Source of the DNA: Betaproteobacteria bacterium RIFCSPLOWO2_12_FULL_62_58
Lineage (GTDB): Bacteria > Pseudomonadota > Gammaproteobacteria > Burkholderiales > SG8-41
Length of the DNA: 41,790 nt
Assembly (NCBI GenBank): GCA_001772005.1
Contig: MERI01000077.1
Location: 1 to 41,790, forward strand
Direction of reading: 5' to 3'
Made by a program: the position numbers and the translations under genes. Shown in pieces: positions 8,988 through 16,562 of this stretch (its first letter is position 1; the number at the start of each line of letters is the position of its first letter). The notes under the pieces are model-generated. The model had not been told where the DNA came from. It did no database searches and was given only the letters and a program-made list of their open reading frames with translations.

Positions 8988-9371
8988 ATGGCCAGGCAAG
9001 TGATACACACCGATGCCGCACCCAAGGCTATCGGCACCTATTCGCAGGCTGTGCGCTGTGGCGGCACCGTGTATCTCGCCGGCCAGATCGGGCTCGATCC
9101 GGCGACGATGGAACTTGTTGCCGGCATCGGACCGCAGATCCGCCGCGTGTTCGAGAATCTGCAGGCGGTGGCGGCCGCGTCCGGCGGCAGTCTCAACGAC
9201 GTCGTCAAGCTCACTGTCTATCTCACCGATCTCAATCACTTCGCGCGCGTCAATGAGATCATGGCGACCTACTTTACCGCACCCTACCCCGCGCGCGCGG
9301 CGCTCGGTGTCGCGAGCCTCCCCCGCGGCGCACTCATCGAGATGGACGCGATCATGGTGGTGCAGGATTGA
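8988..9371 (+). CDS. ridA: RidA-family enamine/imine deaminase
   Basis: A 127-residue RidA (YjgF/YER057c/UK114) protein starting at ATG 8988 with GGGAG seven bases upstream. Family members hydrolyse reactive enamine/imine intermediates such as 2-aminoacrylate made by PLP enzymes. The typical opening ([11 protein letters not shown]), the central [16 protein letters not shown] and the C-terminal signature [20 protein letters not shown] are complete, including the conserved arginine of the PRGALIEM segment that binds the carboxylate. Length is normal. It is followed by recG on the same strand after a repeat-containing gap; the two are not functionally linked as far as I know. Confidence 0.93.
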   Translation: MARQVIHTDAAPKAIGTYSQAVRCGGTVYLAGQIGLDPATMELVAGIGPQIRRVFENLQAVAAASGGSLNDVVKLTVYLTDLNHFARVNEIMATYFTAPYPARAALGVASLPRGALIEMDAIMVVQD

Positions 9372-9536
9372 GGATTCGGGATCGAGGATTAAGGGTTGAG
9401 CAGTAGCAATCGTCGAGGAGACGGCCTTGGAATGAAGGTCAAATCGCAGGCCGCGGAAAGGCGCTTAAACGCTGGGCGCGTGGAGACGAAACCTCGATCC
9501 TCGATCCTCGATCCTCGATCTTCGGCCCTCATTCCT
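9371..9536. repeat. GGATCGA-type tandem repeat and its inverted counterpart at the recG start
   Basis: Upstream (9371-9394) the plus strand carries GAGGATTCGGGATCGAGGAT-like units; within the first codons of recG (about 9493-9536) it carries four CCTCGATC-type units, which are the reverse complement. The two blocks could pair in RNA or single-stranded DNA across about 100 nt. The second block encodes a PRSSILD-type repeat in the RecG N-terminus, ahead of the conserved wedge domain. Confidence 0.75.
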
Positions 9537-11582
9537 CACCCATCACTGTCAGGGTTGAGCAACTCAACCCTGACCCGCCTCGCCAAGCTCGGCGTTGCGA
9601 CCCGGTTCGACCTGGTGCTGCACCTGCCGCTCAGGTACGACGACGAGACCCGGCTCTATCCGATCAACCAGGCGCCGCATGGCGAGAGCGTGCTCGTCGA
9701 GGGCCGCGTCGTCGAGTGCGATGTCAAGTACCGTCCCAAACGCCAGCTCGTGTGCCACATCGAAGACGGTTCGGGGGTGCTCACGCTGCGTTTTTTGAAT
9801 TTCTACATGAGCCAGCTGAAACAGCTCGCTGCCGGCACGCACCTGCGCGTGTTCGGCGAAATCCGTCACGGGTTTTTCGGCGACGAGATGGTGCATCCCC
9901 GCTATCGCGTGGTGCGCGGCGATACGCCGGTCGCAAAGGCGTTGACGCCGGTGTATCCGACCACGGCAGGGCTCGGCCAGGAGGCGCTGCGGCGCCTGAT
10001 CGAGCGCGCCCTTGCCGATTGCGATCTGTCCGACACGCTGTCGGAAACGGTGCGCGCTCCGCTCAAGCTGCCGCGCTTCCGTGACGCCGTGCTGTTCCTG
10101 CACAACCCGCCGCCGCGGGTGGCGCAGGGCGAGCTGCAGGAGCGCCGACACCCGGCGTGGCGCCGCATCAAGTTCGACGAGTTGCTGGCGCAGCAACTGT
10201 CGATGCGGCTGCATTACAAGAGGCGCCGGGCCGCCGGCGCGCCGGCATTGAAACCCCGCGGCGAACTTACGCGCGCGTTGCTCGCGAAACTTCCGTTTCA
10301 GCTCACGCGCGCGCAGCACAAGGCGCTGGCGCAGATCCGGCACGATCTCGCCCAGCCCTATCCGATGCAGCGCCTGCTGCAGGGCGACGTCGGGAGCGGC
10401 AAGACCATCGTCGCCGCGCTCGCCGCGCTGCAATGCGTGGAGAACGGTTCCCAGGTTGCGGTGATGGCCCCAACAGAGATCCTCGCCGAACAGCATTATC
10501 ACAAGTTTGCGGCGTGGCTCGCGGACCTCGGCGTCAGCGTGACCTGGCTCACGGGCAGCTTGCGCAGCAGAGAGAAACGGCAGGCGCTCGCCGGCGTGGC
10601 GGCGGGCGAGGCGATGATCGCCGTCGGCACTCACGCATTGTTCCAGGAGGAGGTGGAATTCCACAACCTGGCGCTGGCGATCATCGACGAACAGCACCGA
10701 TTCGGCGTGCATCAGCGCCTTGCGCTGCGCATGAAGGGCGCGCGGCCCAACATGGGCGCGCAGCCGCATCAAATGATGATGAGCGCCACGCCGATCCCGC
10801 GCACGCTGGCGATGAGCTACTACGCCGATCTCGATGTGTCGGTGATCGACGAGCTGCCGCCCGGCCGCACGCCGGTTGCGACCAGGCTCGTCGCGGAGGC
10901 GCGGCGCGGCGAGGTGATCCAACGCATCCGCGACGCCTGCATCGCCGGCAGCCAGGCCTATTGGGTGTGCCCGCTGATCGAGGAGTCGGAGGCGCTGCAA
11001 CTGAAGACCGCGCTCCAGACCTATGAGGGGTTGCAGCGGACGTTTCCGGAACTCAAGGTGGGACTGGTGCACGGCCGGCTGAAAAGCGAGGAGAAAGCGC
11101 GAGTGATGCAGGCGTTCCAGGGCGGCGCGATCCAGCTGCTGGTGGCGACTACCGTGATCGAGGTCGGTGTCGATGTGCCGAACGCGACGCTGATGGTGAT
11201 CGAGCATGCCGAGCGCATGGGATTGTCACAGCTGCACCAGCTGCGCGGGCGCGTCGGCCGCGGCGCCGGCAAGAGCACGTGCATCCTGCTCTACCAGAAC
11301 CCGCTCACCGCAGCCGCGCGCGAGCGGCTCAAGATCATCTTCGAGAACCACGATGGATTCGAGGTCGCGCGCCACGACTTGAGGCTGCGCGGGCCGGGCG
11401 AACTGCTGGGGGCGCGTCAGAGCGGAGTGCCTTTGCTTCGGTTTGCCGATTTGGCGCGCGACACCGACCTGCTCGAGGCGGCACGTGCCACCGCCGCAAC
11501 CATGCTGCGCGAGCACCCGGCCGCGGTGCGGGCGCATGTCGCGCGCTGGCTCGGCGAACGCCACGAGTATTTGAAGGTCTAG
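9432..11582 (+). CDS. recG: ATP-dependent DNA helicase RecG
   Basis: RecG remodels stalled replication forks and branch-migrates Holliday junctions. I choose ATG 9432, about 11 bases after GAGGAG, giving 716 residues; E. coli RecG has 693. The first 40 or so residues are a low-complexity extension coded by repeat DNA; conserved sequence begins at LSGLSNSTLTRLAKLG (wedge domain, then OB-fold). Helicase motifs are complete: GDVGSGKT (Walker A), IIDEQHRFGVHQR (DEQH box), SATPIPRT, ATTVIEVGVDVPNA and QLHQLRGRVGRG, ending in the TRG region. It is followed by a long octamer repeat array and then ubiC. Confidence 0.97.
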   Translation: MKVKSQAAERRLNAGRVETKPRSSILDPRSSALIPHPSLSGLSNSTLTRLAKLGVATRFDLVLHLPLRYDDETRLYPINQAPHGESVLVEGRVVECDVKYRPKRQLVCHIEDGSGVLTLRFLNFYMSQLKQLAAGTHLRVFGEIRHGFFGDEMVHPRYRVVRGDTPVAKALTPVYPTTAGLGQEALRRLIERALADCDLSDTLSETVRAPLKLPRFRDAVLFLHNPPPRVAQGELQERRHPAWRRIKFDELLAQQLSMRLHYKRRRAAGAPALKPRGELTRALLAKLPFQLTRAQHKALAQIRHDLAQPYPMQRLLQGDVGSGKTIVAALAALQCVENGSQVAVMAPTEILAEQHYHKFAAWLADLGVSVTWLTGSLRSREKRQALAGVAAGEAMIAVGTHALFQEEVEFHNLALAIIDEQHRFGVHQRLALRMKGARPNMGAQPHQMMMSATPIPRTLAMSYYADLDVSVIDELPPGRTPVATRLVAEARRGEVIQRIRDACIAGSQAYWVCPLIEESEALQLKTALQTYEGLQRTFPELKVGLVHGRLKSEEKARVMQAFQGGAIQLLVATTVIEVGVDVPNATLMVIEHAERMGLSQLHQLRGRVGRGAGKSTCILLYQNPLTAAARERLKIIFENHDGFEVARHDLRLRGPGELLGARQSGVPLLRFADLARDTDLLEAARATAATMLREHPAAVRAHVARWLGERHEYLKV

Positions 11583-11590
11583 AACTGATC

Positions 11591-11766
11591 GTGAGGTCGT
11601 GAGGTCGTGAGGTCGTGAGGTCGTGAGGTCGGGGGGTCGGGAGGTCGGGAGGTCGCGAGATCGGGAGGTCGTGAGGTCGTGAGGTCGTGAGGTCGTGAAG
11701 TCGTGAAGTCGCGAGGTCGTGAAGTCGTGAAGTCGTGAAGTCGTGAATTGGTGAGATCGTGAGATG
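11591..11766. repeat. 22-unit octamer tandem array (GTGAGGTC variants)
   Basis: Starting nine bases after the recG stop there are 22 uninterrupted 8-bp units. Eight are exact GTGAGGTC and the rest are single- or double-base variants (GTGAAGTC, GGGAGGTC, GCGAGATC and so on). No spacers are present, so it is not a CRISPR. The array reads through in several frames, but these frames only encode repeats. Confidence 0.95.
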
Positions 11767-11790
11767 GTAAGTGGAGGAAGGCAATTTCTC

Positions 11791-11888
11791 CCTCTCACGC
11801 TTTGACGCCCTCACGCTCTCCCGTCCTCACGCTCTCACGGCTTTACACTCTCCCGCCCTCCCGCTCTCACGACTTACGGACTTACGTA
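11791..11888. repeat. CTCACG-rich tract, partial reverse complement of the octamer array
   Basis: About 25 bases after the octamer array comes a roughly 100-bp tract made of CTCTCACG, CCTCACG and CTCTCCCG units. CTCACG is the complement of the CGTGAG core of the preceding array, so the two tracts could fold into a long imperfect hairpin between recG and ubiC. Confidence 0.75.
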
Positions 11889-11927
11889 TCTGCGATAATA
11901 GCAGCGAGATTTCAATCATTCCTTGCC

Positions 11928-12473
11928 GTGAAATTCCCTCCGCGCGACAACCGCTGGCCGCGCCGGCCGCCCCATTCTGCTGCCCGGTTCCGCGGCTGGC
12001 TCACCGACCGGGGTTCGCTCACCGGCCGCATCCAGGCGCGCTGCCCGGCGTTCAGCGTGAAAGTCGTGTTCCAGGGGCTGCGCCGCATCAACCGCGACGA
12101 AAGCTTCCTGCGGCCTGATGGAATCGGCAGGCTCGCGCTAGTGCGCGAAGTCTATCTGCTATGCCGGCGCACGCCGGTGGTCTTCGCGCACAGCGTGATC
12201 GATCCGCGCGCGCTGCGCGGCGCGTGGCGGCGGCTGGCGCGGCTCGGCAGCCGGCCGCTCGGCGCAGCCCTCTTCGCCGACCCGCGCGTGAGACGCTATC
12301 CGTTGCGGCAGAAGAAGCTCAGCCGCCACCATGAACTTTACCGGCAGGCCTGCGCCGCGCTCCGTGCCCAGCCGGCGCACTTGTGGGCGCGGCGTTCGCT
12401 ATTCGTTCTGCATAAATCGCCTATACTGGTGACCGAGGTTTTCCTGCCGGGGATAGTGAAGCTCGCACCATGA
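11928..12473 (+). CDS. ubiC: Chorismate lyase
   Basis: UbiC converts chorismate to 4-hydroxybenzoate and pyruvate, the first step of ubiquinone synthesis. From GTG 11928 the protein has 181 residues (E. coli 165). Recognisable segments are WLTDRGSLTGRIQ, REVYLLC (the conserved arginine), FAHSV, LGSRPLGAALFADP, and the C-terminal VTEVFLPG with the expected glutamate. The upstream frame is open through repeat DNA, so an earlier start is unlikely to be meaningful. Its TGA overlaps the ATG of ubiA (12470-12473), so ubiC-ubiA are coupled and feed the same pathway. No strong ribosome site is seen. Confidence 0.88.
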   Translation: MKFPPRDNRWPRRPPHSAARFRGWLTDRGSLTGRIQARCPAFSVKVVFQGLRRINRDESFLRPDGIGRLALVREVYLLCRRTPVVFAHSVIDPRALRGAWRRLARLGSRPLGAALFADPRVRRYPLRQKKLSRHHELYRQACAALRAQPAHLWARRSLFVLHKSPILVTEVFLPGIVKLAP

Positions 12474-13348
12474 CCTTGAAAGAGCGGCTCGACGCCTACG
12501 AACAACTGATGCGGCTGGACAAGCCGATCGGCATCCTGCTCCTGCTGTGGCCGGTGCTGTGGGGGTTGTGGCTGGCGCCACGCGGTCTGTTGCGTCTCGA
12601 CATCCTGCTCATCTTCATGGTCGGAACGGTGCTGATGCGCTCCGCCGGTTGCATCATCAACGATTTTGCCGACCGCAATTTCGATCCGCACGTGGCGCGC
12701 ACCAGGGACCGGCCGCTTGCGGCGCGGCGCGTCGGTCCGGCTGAAGCGCTTGCGCTCGCGGCGGTGCTGGTCGCGCTCGCATTCACCCTGGTGCTGTTTC
12801 TCAACCGGCTGACGATCGTGCTGGCGTTTGTCGCGCTGTTTCTCGCGGTCACCTACCCCTTCACCAAACGTTTTTTTCCGCTGCCCCAAGCCTATCTCGG
12901 CATCGCCTTCGGCATTTCCATTCCCATGGCATTCGCTGCCTATCATGGCACGATCGCGGCGGTGGCGTGGGTGATGCTTGCCGCCAACGTGTTCTGGGCC
13001 ATCGCTTACGACACGGAGTACGCGATGGTCGACCGCGACGACGATGTGAAGCTCGGCCTCAAGTCCTCGGCCATCCTGCTCGGACGTTTTGACGTAGCGG
13101 CGGTGATGGTCTGCCACACGGTTTTCCTGGTGATCATGACCTTCATTGGCTTCTGGGCATCGCTCGGCATCTTTTATTATGTCGGGATTGTGCTGGCTGC
13201 CGGATTCGTATTCCATCAATACCAGCTCATCAGGGAGCGCAACCGCGACCAGTGTTTCAAGGCCTTTCTCAACAACAACTGGGTCGGCGCCGCGATCTTC
13301 GCCGGGCTCGCGCTCGGCCTCTATCTCGACATCCCTATGTTCCGGTGA
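12470..13348 (+). CDS. ubiA: 4-hydroxybenzoate polyprenyltransferase
   Basis: A 292-residue integral membrane prenyltransferase that attaches the polyprenyl tail to 4-hydroxybenzoate. Both aspartate-rich motifs are present: NDFADRNFD at residues 64-72, followed by RTRDRPLA, and [13 protein letters not shown] near residue 185, which bind Mg2+-diphosphate. About eight hydrophobic helices are visible, as expected. Length matches E. coli UbiA (290). It overlaps ubiC by four bases and precedes ubiD by 7 bp, forming a compact ubiCAD operon. Confidence 0.96.
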   Translation: MTLKERLDAYEQLMRLDKPIGILLLLWPVLWGLWLAPRGLLRLDILLIFMVGTVLMRSAGCIINDFADRNFDPHVARTRDRPLAARRVGPAEALALAAVLVALAFTLVLFLNRLTIVLAFVALFLAVTYPFTKRFFPLPQAYLGIAFGISIPMAFAAYHGTIAAVAWVMLAANVFWAIAYDTEYAMVDRDDDVKLGLKSSAILLGRFDVAAVMVCHTVFLVIMTFIGFWASLGIFYYVGIVLAAGFVFHQYQLIRERNRDQCFKAFLNNNWVGAAIFAGLALGLYLDIPMFR

Positions 13349-13355
13349 GCGCGCG

Positions 13356-14819
13356 ATGAAATACAAAGACTTGCGCGATTTTCTGTCACAACTTGAGGCG
13401 CGCGGGGAGCTCAAGCGCATTGCGGTCGAAGTCGACCCCAGGCTGGAGATGACGGAAATCTGCGACCGCGTGCTGAAAGCGCGAGGACCGGCGCTCCTGT
13501 TCGAAAAGCCGAAGGGCCACACGATCCCCGTGCTCGGCAATCTGTTCGGTACGCCGCTGCGCGTCGCGCTCGGTATGGGTGAGGAATCGGTCGACGCTTT
13601 GCGCGAGCTCGGCAAGCTGCTCGCCTCGCTCAAGGCGCCCGAGCCGCCCACGGGGCTGAAGGACGCGTGGGACAAGCTCCCGATACTCAGGCAGGTGCTC
13701 GCGATGACGCCGCGCGAAGTGAGTCGCGCACCGTGCCAGGAAGTGGTGTGGGAAGGCAAGGACGTTGATCTCGGGCGGCTGCCGGTCCAGACCTGTTGGC
13801 CGGGCGACGCTGCTCCGCTCATTACCTGGGGGCTTACCGTCACGCGCGGACCGCGGAAGGCGCGCCAGAACCTCGGCATCTACCGCCAGCAGGTGATCGC
13901 GCCGAACAAGGTCATCATGCGCTGGCTTGCCCACCGCGGCGGCGCACTTGACTTCCGCGATCATTGTCTTGCCCATCCGCGCGAACCGTTCCCGGTTGCG
14001 GTCGCGCTCGGCGCCGATCCGGCAACGATCCTCGGCGCGGTGACGCCGGTGCCGGACAGTCTGGGCGAGTATCAATTCGCAGGGTTGCTGCGCGGCGCCA
14101 AAACCGAGATCGCGACATGCCTGAGTCACGATTTGCAGGTGCCGGCGAGCGCCGAGATCGTGCTGGAGGGTTTCATCCACCCCGGCGAGACGGCGATGGA
14201 AGGCCCGTTCGGCGACCACACCGGCTATTACAATGAAACAGACCGCTTTCCTGTTTTCACCATTAATCGGATCACGACTCGTCGTGATCCGATCTACCAC
14301 AGTACTTACACCGGCAAGCCGCCCGACGAGCCGGCGGTGCTCGGCGTCGCGTTGAACGAGGTGTTCGTGCCGCTGCTCGTGAAGCAGTTTCCCGAAATCG
14401 TCGACTTCTATCTGCCGCCGGAGGGGTGTTCCTATCGCATCGCCTGCGTGAGCATGAAGAAGCAGTATCCCGGGCACGCCAAGCGCGTGATGTTCGGCAT
14501 CTGGAGCTTCCTGCGCCAGTTCATGTACACCAAGTTCATCATCGTCACCGACGACGACGTCAACGTCCGCGACTGGAAGGAAGTGATCTGGGCGCTGACC
14601 ACGCGCGTCGATCCGCGGCGCGACACGTTGATTGCCGATGCGACCCCGATCGACTCTCTCGATTTCGCGAGTCCGGTGGCGGGGCTGGGTTCCAAGATGG
14701 GCATCGACGCCACGAACAAGTGGCCGGCGGAGACCGATCGCAAGTGGGGCACACCGATCGCCATGAGCGAGGAGGTGAAGCAGCGCGTCGACGCGCTGTG
14801 GCGCGAGCTGGGGCTGTAG
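13356..14819 (+). CDS. ubiD: 3-octaprenyl-4-hydroxybenzoate carboxy-lyase
   Basis: UbiD decarboxylates the prenylated hydroxybenzoate using prenylated FMN supplied by UbiX. The 487-residue protein aligns with E. coli UbiD (497) almost throughout: [14 protein letters not shown] start, [30 protein letters not shown] and [11 protein letters not shown] (cofactor and Mn2+ region), [15 protein letters not shown], and the C-terminal [16 protein letters not shown]. The last 399 bp are repeated downstream at 16009-16407. No terminator follows this copy, whereas the downstream fragment has one, which suggests that the present 3' end may have been brought in by the insertion that carries the toxin-antitoxin pair. 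Confidence 0.97.
   Translation: MKYKDLRDFLSQLEARGELKRIAVEVDPRLEMTEICDRVLKARGPALLFEKPKGHTIPVLGNLFGTPLRVALGMGEESVDALRELGKLLASLKAPEPPTGLKDAWDKLPILRQVLAMTPREVSRAPCQEVVWEGKDVDLGRLPVQTCWPGDAAPLITWGLTVTRGPRKARQNLGIYRQQVIAPNKVIMRWLAHRGGALDFRDHCLAHPREPFPVAVALGADPATILGAVTPVPDSLGEYQFAGLLRGAKTEIATCLSHDLQVPASAEIVLEGFIHPGETAMEGPFGDHTGYYNETDRFPVFTINRITTRRDPIYHSTYTGKPPDEPAVLGVALNEVFVPLLVKQFPEIVDFYLPPEGCSYRIACVSMKKQYPGHAKRVMFGIWSFLRQFMYTKFIIVTDDDVNVRDWKEVIWALTTRVDPRRDTLIADATPIDSLDFASPVAGLGSKMGIDATNKWPAETDRKWGTPIAMSEEVKQRVDALWRELGL
14266..14293. repeat. Perfect 13-bp palindrome inside ubiD
   Basis: ATCGGATCACGAC (14266-14278) is followed, after a 2-base loop, by its exact reverse complement (14281-14293). It lies in the codons for the conserved segment before YHSTYTG and does not disturb the reading frame. 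Confidence 0.9.
14421..14819. repeat. ubiD 3'-end direct repeat, copy 1
   Basis: The terminal 399 bp of ubiD match 16009-16407 without gaps. By hand I count about 20 substitutions, roughly 95 % identity, many at third codon positions. The two copies flank a 1.19-kb segment with a toxin-antitoxin pair and a transposase remnant. Confidence 0.93.
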
Positions 14820-15154
14820 CCTGAAGTTCCGGCCTGCGCGGAGCGAGTTTAGCGCTTGCCTTGCTCTCACCGTTGGGCTACATTGCCCGGCAACTGAGCG
14901 CTGATCCCGTTCACGGCTCGCGCAGATGGCGGTTTTTCGCTGGGGAGAGGGAAGCTCGCATGAATATAAGACCGATTATGCGCACCCGGCGAGCGCTTTC
15001 GCACCTGCTCCCGGTGCGCGGGCTCGGGGCGGCGAAATCGCGGCCGGATTGATTTTCCTATCGTTCGGCGACCTCGCGGCGAAGGGTGTGATCTAAAACC
15101 GAAAGTGGGAAACGCCCACTTGACGACTTACCCACCATAGGCGATACTATTTAC
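14820..15154. other. Gap before the toxin-antitoxin pair, with a hairpin near its promoter
   Basis: No recognisable gene in 335 bp. An ATG near 14960 with a GGAGAGGG-like site opens only a 30-codon frame (MNIRPIMRTRRALSHL...) that I do not recognise. AAGTGGG (15103-15109) pairs with CCCACTT (15115-15121), a perfect 7-bp dyad. It abuts a possible -35 (TTGACG, 15120-15125), with TACTAT (15145-15150) as -10 after a long 19-bp spacer, and might be the operator for antitoxin autorepression. Confidence 0.5.
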
Positions 15155-15442
15155 ATGACAATTCGCACTCAAGCCCGCCACAAAAGCACTGATTCCAAAG
15201 GCCGCGTGGCGCTCGGCGGCCACTTCGCGAACCGCGCTGTTATCGTCGAGCACAAGAGCGACGACGAGGTCATCGTCCGGCTCGCCCGTGTGATTCCAGA
15301 GCGCGAAGCGTGGCTCTACGAGAACCCCAAAGCTTTGGCCTTGGTGCGGCGCGGCCTTGATCAGGCCCGCAAGGGCAACGTCGCGAAGAACCCGCCTGAT
15401 GTGAAAAAAGCCGCGAAGCTCGCCAGGCAGCTTGAGGACTGA
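15155..15442 (+). CDS. Probable antitoxin of a type II toxin-antitoxin pair
   Basis: A 95-residue protein. The N-terminal part (TDSKGRVALGGHFANRAVIVE, about 12-32) resembles a short AbrB/SpoVT-type swapped-hairpin DNA-binding segment, and the C-terminal half is charged and helical, as expected for the toxin-wrapping part of an antitoxin. Its TGA overlaps the ATG of the next gene (15440-15444), the common antitoxin-first, toxin-second arrangement. A dyad at 15103-15121 is a plausible operator. The pair sits in the segment between the two ubiD 3' ends, so it was probably acquired. Family is inferred from context and weak motif similarity. Confidence 0.65.
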   Translation: MTIRTQARHKSTDSKGRVALGGHFANRAVIVEHKSDDEVIVRLARVIPEREAWLYENPKALALVRRGLDQARKGNVAKNPPDVKKAAKLARQLED

Positions 15443-15792
15443 TGCCCTTCACACTGGTTTGGCTCGAGGGCGCAGCGGATACTTTCCACGAGCTTGAAGC
15501 GGCAGCCCAAAAGTCACTCGACAACCGGCAAAAGTCCAGGAAGTCAAAAGCCTCCAGGCAGGAAGGGCTTTTCAAACAAATTGTAAAATGCGTGGTACTT
15601 CTCCAGGAGAACCCGCGCCACCCCGGCCTGAACACGCACGAATACGACTCCATCGAAAACCCCTACGATTCCGAATCGAAGGTGTTCGAGGCTTACGCTC
15701 AGAACCGCACGCCCGGCGCTTACCGCATTTTTTGGTGCTACGGTCCCAAGAAAGGCGAGATCACAATCATCGCCATCACGCCGCATCCGTGA
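15442..15792 (+). CDS. Probable RelE/ParE-superfamily toxin
   Basis: A 116-residue basic protein overlapping the antitoxin by one base. It opens with a beta strand (MPFTLVWLEGAADTF), followed by two lysine-rich helices, and ends in the strand-rich GAYRIFWCYGPKKGEITIIAITPHP. A C-terminal YRIFW...ITIIAITPH pattern is typical of the RelE/ParE/HigB fold. RelE-type toxins cut mRNA on the ribosome and ParE-type toxins inhibit gyrase; I cannot tell which applies. Gene order and overlap with the preceding small gene support a toxin-antitoxin role. Confidence 0.65.
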   Translation: MPFTLVWLEGAADTFHELEAAAQKSLDNRQKSRKSKASRQEGLFKQIVKCVVLLQENPRHPGLNTHEYDSIENPYDSESKVFEAYAQNRTPGAYRIFWCYGPKKGEITIIAITPHP

Positions 15793-15894
15793 GCACGTTT
15801 GCACTGCGATATGCGTGCTTCCGTTACAGAAGGGGCGTCGAGTTAAATTTCCTATCCGCAGATTGTTTCCTACACGCGCTTGCTCTTTCTTTCT

Positions 15895-16008
15895 GGGATT
15901 CCCCGGGGCGCTCGACGACGATCGAATCCAGCGTCGTCGCCAACTGCGTCACGTCGTGTCGATTAGCCCCGGTTACGATGATCGACAGCGGGACGCCACG
16001 CCGACAGA
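15895..16008 (-). mobile_element. IS5-type transposase remnant
   Basis: Read on the minus strand from 16006, the sequence encodes [20 protein letters not shown] followed by QLATTLDSIVVERP. This is the hallmark central region of IS5-family DDE transposases (GVPL...TGANRHDVTQL). It breaks off exactly where the second ubiD 3' copy begins (16009), and the other side degenerates before 15895. No terminal inverted repeats were found. It marks one boundary of the insertion that split off the ubiD fragment. Confidence 0.65.
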
Positions 16009-16407
16009 GAGGGGTGTTCCTATCGCATCGCTTGCGTAAGCATGAAGAAGCAATATCCCGGTCACGCCAAGCGCGTGATGTTCGGCATCTGGAGCTTCCT
16101 GCGCCAGTTCATGTACACCAAGTTCATCATCGTCACCGACGACGACGTCAACGTCCGCGACTGGAAGGAAGTGATCTGGGCGCTGACCACGCGCGTCGAT
16201 CCGCGGCGCGACACATTGATTGCCGACAATACGCCGATCGACTCGCTCGATTTCGCGAGTCCCGTGGCGGGGCTGGGTTCCAAGATGGGCATCGACGCGA
16301 CCAGCAAGTGGCCGGCGGAGACCGATCGCAAGTGGGGTACACCGATCGCCATGAGCGAGGAGGTGAAGAAGCGCGTCGACGCCCTGTGGTGCGAGCTGGG
16401 GTTGTAG
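16009..16407 (+). pseudogene. Duplicated 3' end of ubiD (copy 2)
   Basis: This fragment encodes the last 132 residues of UbiD without a functional 5' part, joined at 16008 to an IS5-type transposase remnant. An ATG inside it (16042) opens a 121-residue frame ending [10 protein letters not shown]. It differs from copy 1 by about 20 of 399 bases, with no indels or stop codons. A strong terminator follows within six bases, whereas copy 1 has none, so copy 2 probably marks the original end of the ubi operon. It lacks the cofactor-binding domain and should not be active. Confidence 0.9.
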
Positions 16408-16412
16408 GCAAC

Positions 16413-16441
16413 AAAAAAGCCGGACCCAGCCCGGCTTTTTT
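16413..16441. terminator. Rho-independent terminator, probably bidirectional
   Basis: AAAAAAGCCGG (16413-16423) and CCGGCTTTTTT (16431-16441) are perfect complements with a 7-base loop. The A tract on one side and T tract on the other allow termination in both directions: for ubiD from the left and for the porin remnant or dacB from the right. Confidence 0.9.
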
Positions 16442-16457
16442 GGAAAGACAACCGCGG

Positions 16458-16499
16458 TCAGAACTTGAACTGCAGACCAAGGCTCGAAACATTCACACA
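16458..16499 (-). pseudogene. C-terminal remnant of an outer-membrane porin
   Basis: On the minus strand the last codons read NVSSLGLQFKF then TGA. A final amphipathic strand ending in phenylalanine is the sorting signal of outer-membrane beta-barrels, and the shared terminator follows, as it would for a real gene end. Recognisable sequence stops near 16500. Only about 13 codons remain, so the call is tentative. Confidence 0.45.
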
Positions 16500-16525
16500 G
16501 GTCGGGTGAGGGATCTATTCAGTTC

Positions 16526-16562
16526 AGGATTTTGTCGCACCTACAGCCCGACAAAATCCTAG
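16526..16562. repeat. CTAG-ended palindrome (MITE family 1) at the dacB stop
   Basis: AGGATTTTGTCG (16526-16537) pairs with CGACAAAATCCT (16549-16560). The right edge is CTAG (16559-16562), whose complement contains the TAG stop of dacB. Read from that edge, the sequence fits the family pattern CTAG-N5-TGTCGG(A/G)CT shared with 18019-18096 and 32468-32666. No CTAG is found on its left, so this may be a single end. Confidence 0.75.

Noticed and set aside
9564..11207. Long minus-strand frame antisense to recG
   Set aside because: RecG helicase motifs are complete on the plus strand; the antisense product is low-complexity.
11591..11766. CRISPR-like array after recG
   Set aside because: Units are 8 bp and contiguous, with no spacers, and no cas genes are present.
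15155..15792. New phage-defence system at the ubiD scar
   Set aside because: Only an ordinary two-gene toxin-antitoxin arrangement is visible; no additional effector or sensor gene accompanies it.
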